Source: Mycobacterium colombiense CECT 3035
GTDB lineage: Bacteria; Actinomycetota; Actinomycetes; Mycobacteriales; Mycobacteriaceae
Assembly: GCF_002105755.1 (NCBI RefSeq)
Contig: NZ_CP020821.1
Span: 4,588,001 to 4,652,000 of the forward strand
Length of the DNA: 64,000 bases
Direction of reading: 5' to 3'
Below are positions 62,908-64,000 of this stretch, piece after piece. Each line of letters starts with the position of its first letter. Within the stretch, counting starts at the first letter, position 1. A program made the translations under genes and the position numbers. Below the pieces are notes generated by a model. It ran no database searches and was not told the origin of the DNA. It saw only the letters and a program-made list of their open reading frames with translations.

Positions 62908-64000
62908 GGACGTGCGTGCTCGGTTCGACGAGGAGTTCGAGCGTTGCTATCCCTCGGCGACGCCGGTGTCGGCGGGTCTGTTGGGGCGGATCGGTGCGGC
63001 CGCGCGGGCGGAGAATCGAGCGGCTGCCGCGCAGCTGGTCGCGATCGGTGAGTTGTTTGCCTATCGGTTGTCGCGGTGTGCGGAGTGCGAGGAGTGGGCG
63101 GTCGATACCGAGGCGGCGGTGAGTGCGGAGGTGGCCGCGGCGTTGCGGATCGGGCAGGGGTTGGCCGCCAGTCGGGTGCGCTATGCCCGGGCGATGCGCG
63201 AGCGGCTGCCGAAGGTGGGTGCGGTGTTCGCGGCCGGGGATATTGATTACCGGATGTTTCAGACGATGGTGTTCCGCACCGATTTGATCACCGACAAAGA
63301 CGTGTTGGGTGCGGTGGATGTCGCGCTGGCCGCCAACGTCACCCGGTGGCCGTCATTGAGCCTGGGCCGGTTGGCTGCGCAGGTGGACAAGGTGGTGGCG
63401 CATGCTGATGCCGATGCGGTGCGGCGCCGCAAGGAGCGCGTGGCCGATCGCGCGGTGTGGATTGCCGATGCGGGTGAGGGCATGTCGCATATCGAGGGCA
63501 GTCTGCTGAGCCTGGATGCGCATGCGTTGGATCAGCGGTTGGATGCGTTGGCGGCAACGGTGTGTGAGCATGATCCGCGTAGCCGTGAGCAGCGTCGCGC
63601 TGATGCGTTGGGGGCGTTGGCGGCCGGCGCGGATCGGTTGGGGTGTCGGTGCGCGCGATCGGATTGCGGGGCCGGTAAACGGTCCGCGGCGGGCCCGGTG
63701 GTGATTCATGTGATCGCCGAGCGGGCCGTGTTGGATGGTGGTGGTTCGACGCCGGCAGTTCAAATCGGTGCGGAGGGGTTGATCGCGCCGGAGCTGCTGG
63801 CCGAGCTCGCGGCCTCGGCCAGGGTGGTGCCGTTGGTGCACCCCGGTGACGCTGCTCCCGAGTCCGGTTATGTGCCCTCGCGGGCGCTGGCCGATTTCGT
63901 GCGGTGCCGGGATCTGACGTGTCGCTGGCCGGGCTGTGACCGCCCGGCCACCGACTGCGATGTGGACCATACGATCCCGTACGCCGAGGGTGGGCCCACG
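62900..64000 (+). CDS. DUF222/HNH (13E12 repeat family) protein, 3' end outside window
   Basis: Open for 367 codons to the window edge. Starts MFEDVRARFDEEFERCYPSA; the long helical DUF222 region carries VAAALRIGQGLAASRVRYARAM. Near the end CRDLTCRWPGCDRPATDCDVDH begins the HNH nuclease motif (C..C, DVDHTIPYAEGG). Multi-copy in mycobacteria; function unknown, possibly a DNA-damage endonuclease. Control by LexA is predicted from the overlapping SOS box. Confidence 0.9.
   Translation, partial: MFEDVRARFDEEFERCYPSATPVSAGLLGRIGAAARAENRAAAAQLVAIGELFAYRLSRCAECEEWAVDTEAAVSAEVAAALRIGQGLAASRVRYARAMRERLPKVGAVFAAGDIDYRMFQTMVFRTDLITDKDVLGAVDVALAANVTRWPSLSLGRLAAQVDKVVAHADADAVRRRKERVADRAVWIADAGEGMSHIEGSLLSLDAHALDQRLDALAATVCEHDPRSREQRRADALGALAAGADRLGCRCARSDCGAGKRSAAGPVVIHVIAERAVLDGGGSTPAVQIGAEGLIAPELLAELAASARVVPLVHPGDAAPESGYVPSRALADFVRCRDLTCRWPGCDRPATDCDVDHTIPYAEGGPT

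Overview
The window is uniformly GC-rich chromosomal DNA (judged by eye) from a slow-growing Mycobacterium, most likely of the M. avium/M. intracellulare complex. Marker genes seen are pknG, glnH, fgd1, hspR, purT, metZ, ndhA and a DUF222/13E12-type gene. Many starts are GTG or leaderless, and most operons use 1-4 nt stop/start overlaps. Much of the gene order recalls the M. tuberculosis Rv0350-Rv0418 region, but a block corresponding to Rv0356c-Rv0385 appears inverted, and several genes or cassettes are accessory. Synteny and Rv numbers come from memory, not from an alignment.

Layout. 1-4884: end of a LysR gene, then the dnaK-grpE-dnaJ1-hspR heat-shock operon with a SigH/SigE-type promoter and two HspR (HAIR) operators. 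4885-14263: aldose epimerase and flavohaemoglobin-like reductase, a DUF3060 protein, clpB with its own HAIR and ECF promoter, a membrane protein, an SDR, pyrE, a lipoprotein and a SpoU methyltransferase. 14271-17244: an accessory SDR/VOC/dehydrogenase cassette divergent from an XRE-cupin regulator. 17277-24848: GH76-like protein coupled to a fused SCOT-type CoA transferase, DedA protein, fba, membrane/DUF3151 genes, a CDF metal exporter with a palindromic operator, and an M50 protease. 24858-33390: a conserved unknown, a secreted histidine phosphatase, purA, thioesterase, purT, rhodanese, metZ and ndhA. 33391-38022: long intergenic DNA holding a 40-aa secreted cysteine peptide, then an acyl-CoA dehydrogenase/TetR operon with a probable TetR operator. 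38090-48648: DUF3054, methyltransferase, acetyltransferase, beta-lactamase-fold hydrolase, fgd1, pta-ackA, DUF1501/DUF1800 pair and a DUF559 protein. 48649-54012: the pknG-glnH-glnX signalling operon and mutT3. 53984-56803: thiE divergent from a TPP riboswitch and thiO-thiS-thiG. 56800-64000: a frameshifted SGNH hydrolase, tandem secreted paralogues, CD225/DUF2752 membrane proteins, two M28 peptidase-like lipoproteins (the second with most metal ligands replaced), and a DUF222 gene whose start lies inside a perfect mycobacterial SOS box.

How it works together. Most of the window is housekeeping: protein quality control, purine, pyrimidine, methionine and thiamine synthesis, acetate metabolism, F420 redox and amino-acid sensing. 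The more distinctive signals are regulatory or degenerate: stacked HspR/SigH control, an operator covering a leaderless metal-exporter promoter, an SOS box spanning a start codon, recurrent palindromic elements at convergent gene ends, a peptidase paralogue that has lost metal ligands, and a small secreted peptide. I saw no tRNA, rRNA, CRISPR array, insertion sequence or prophage.
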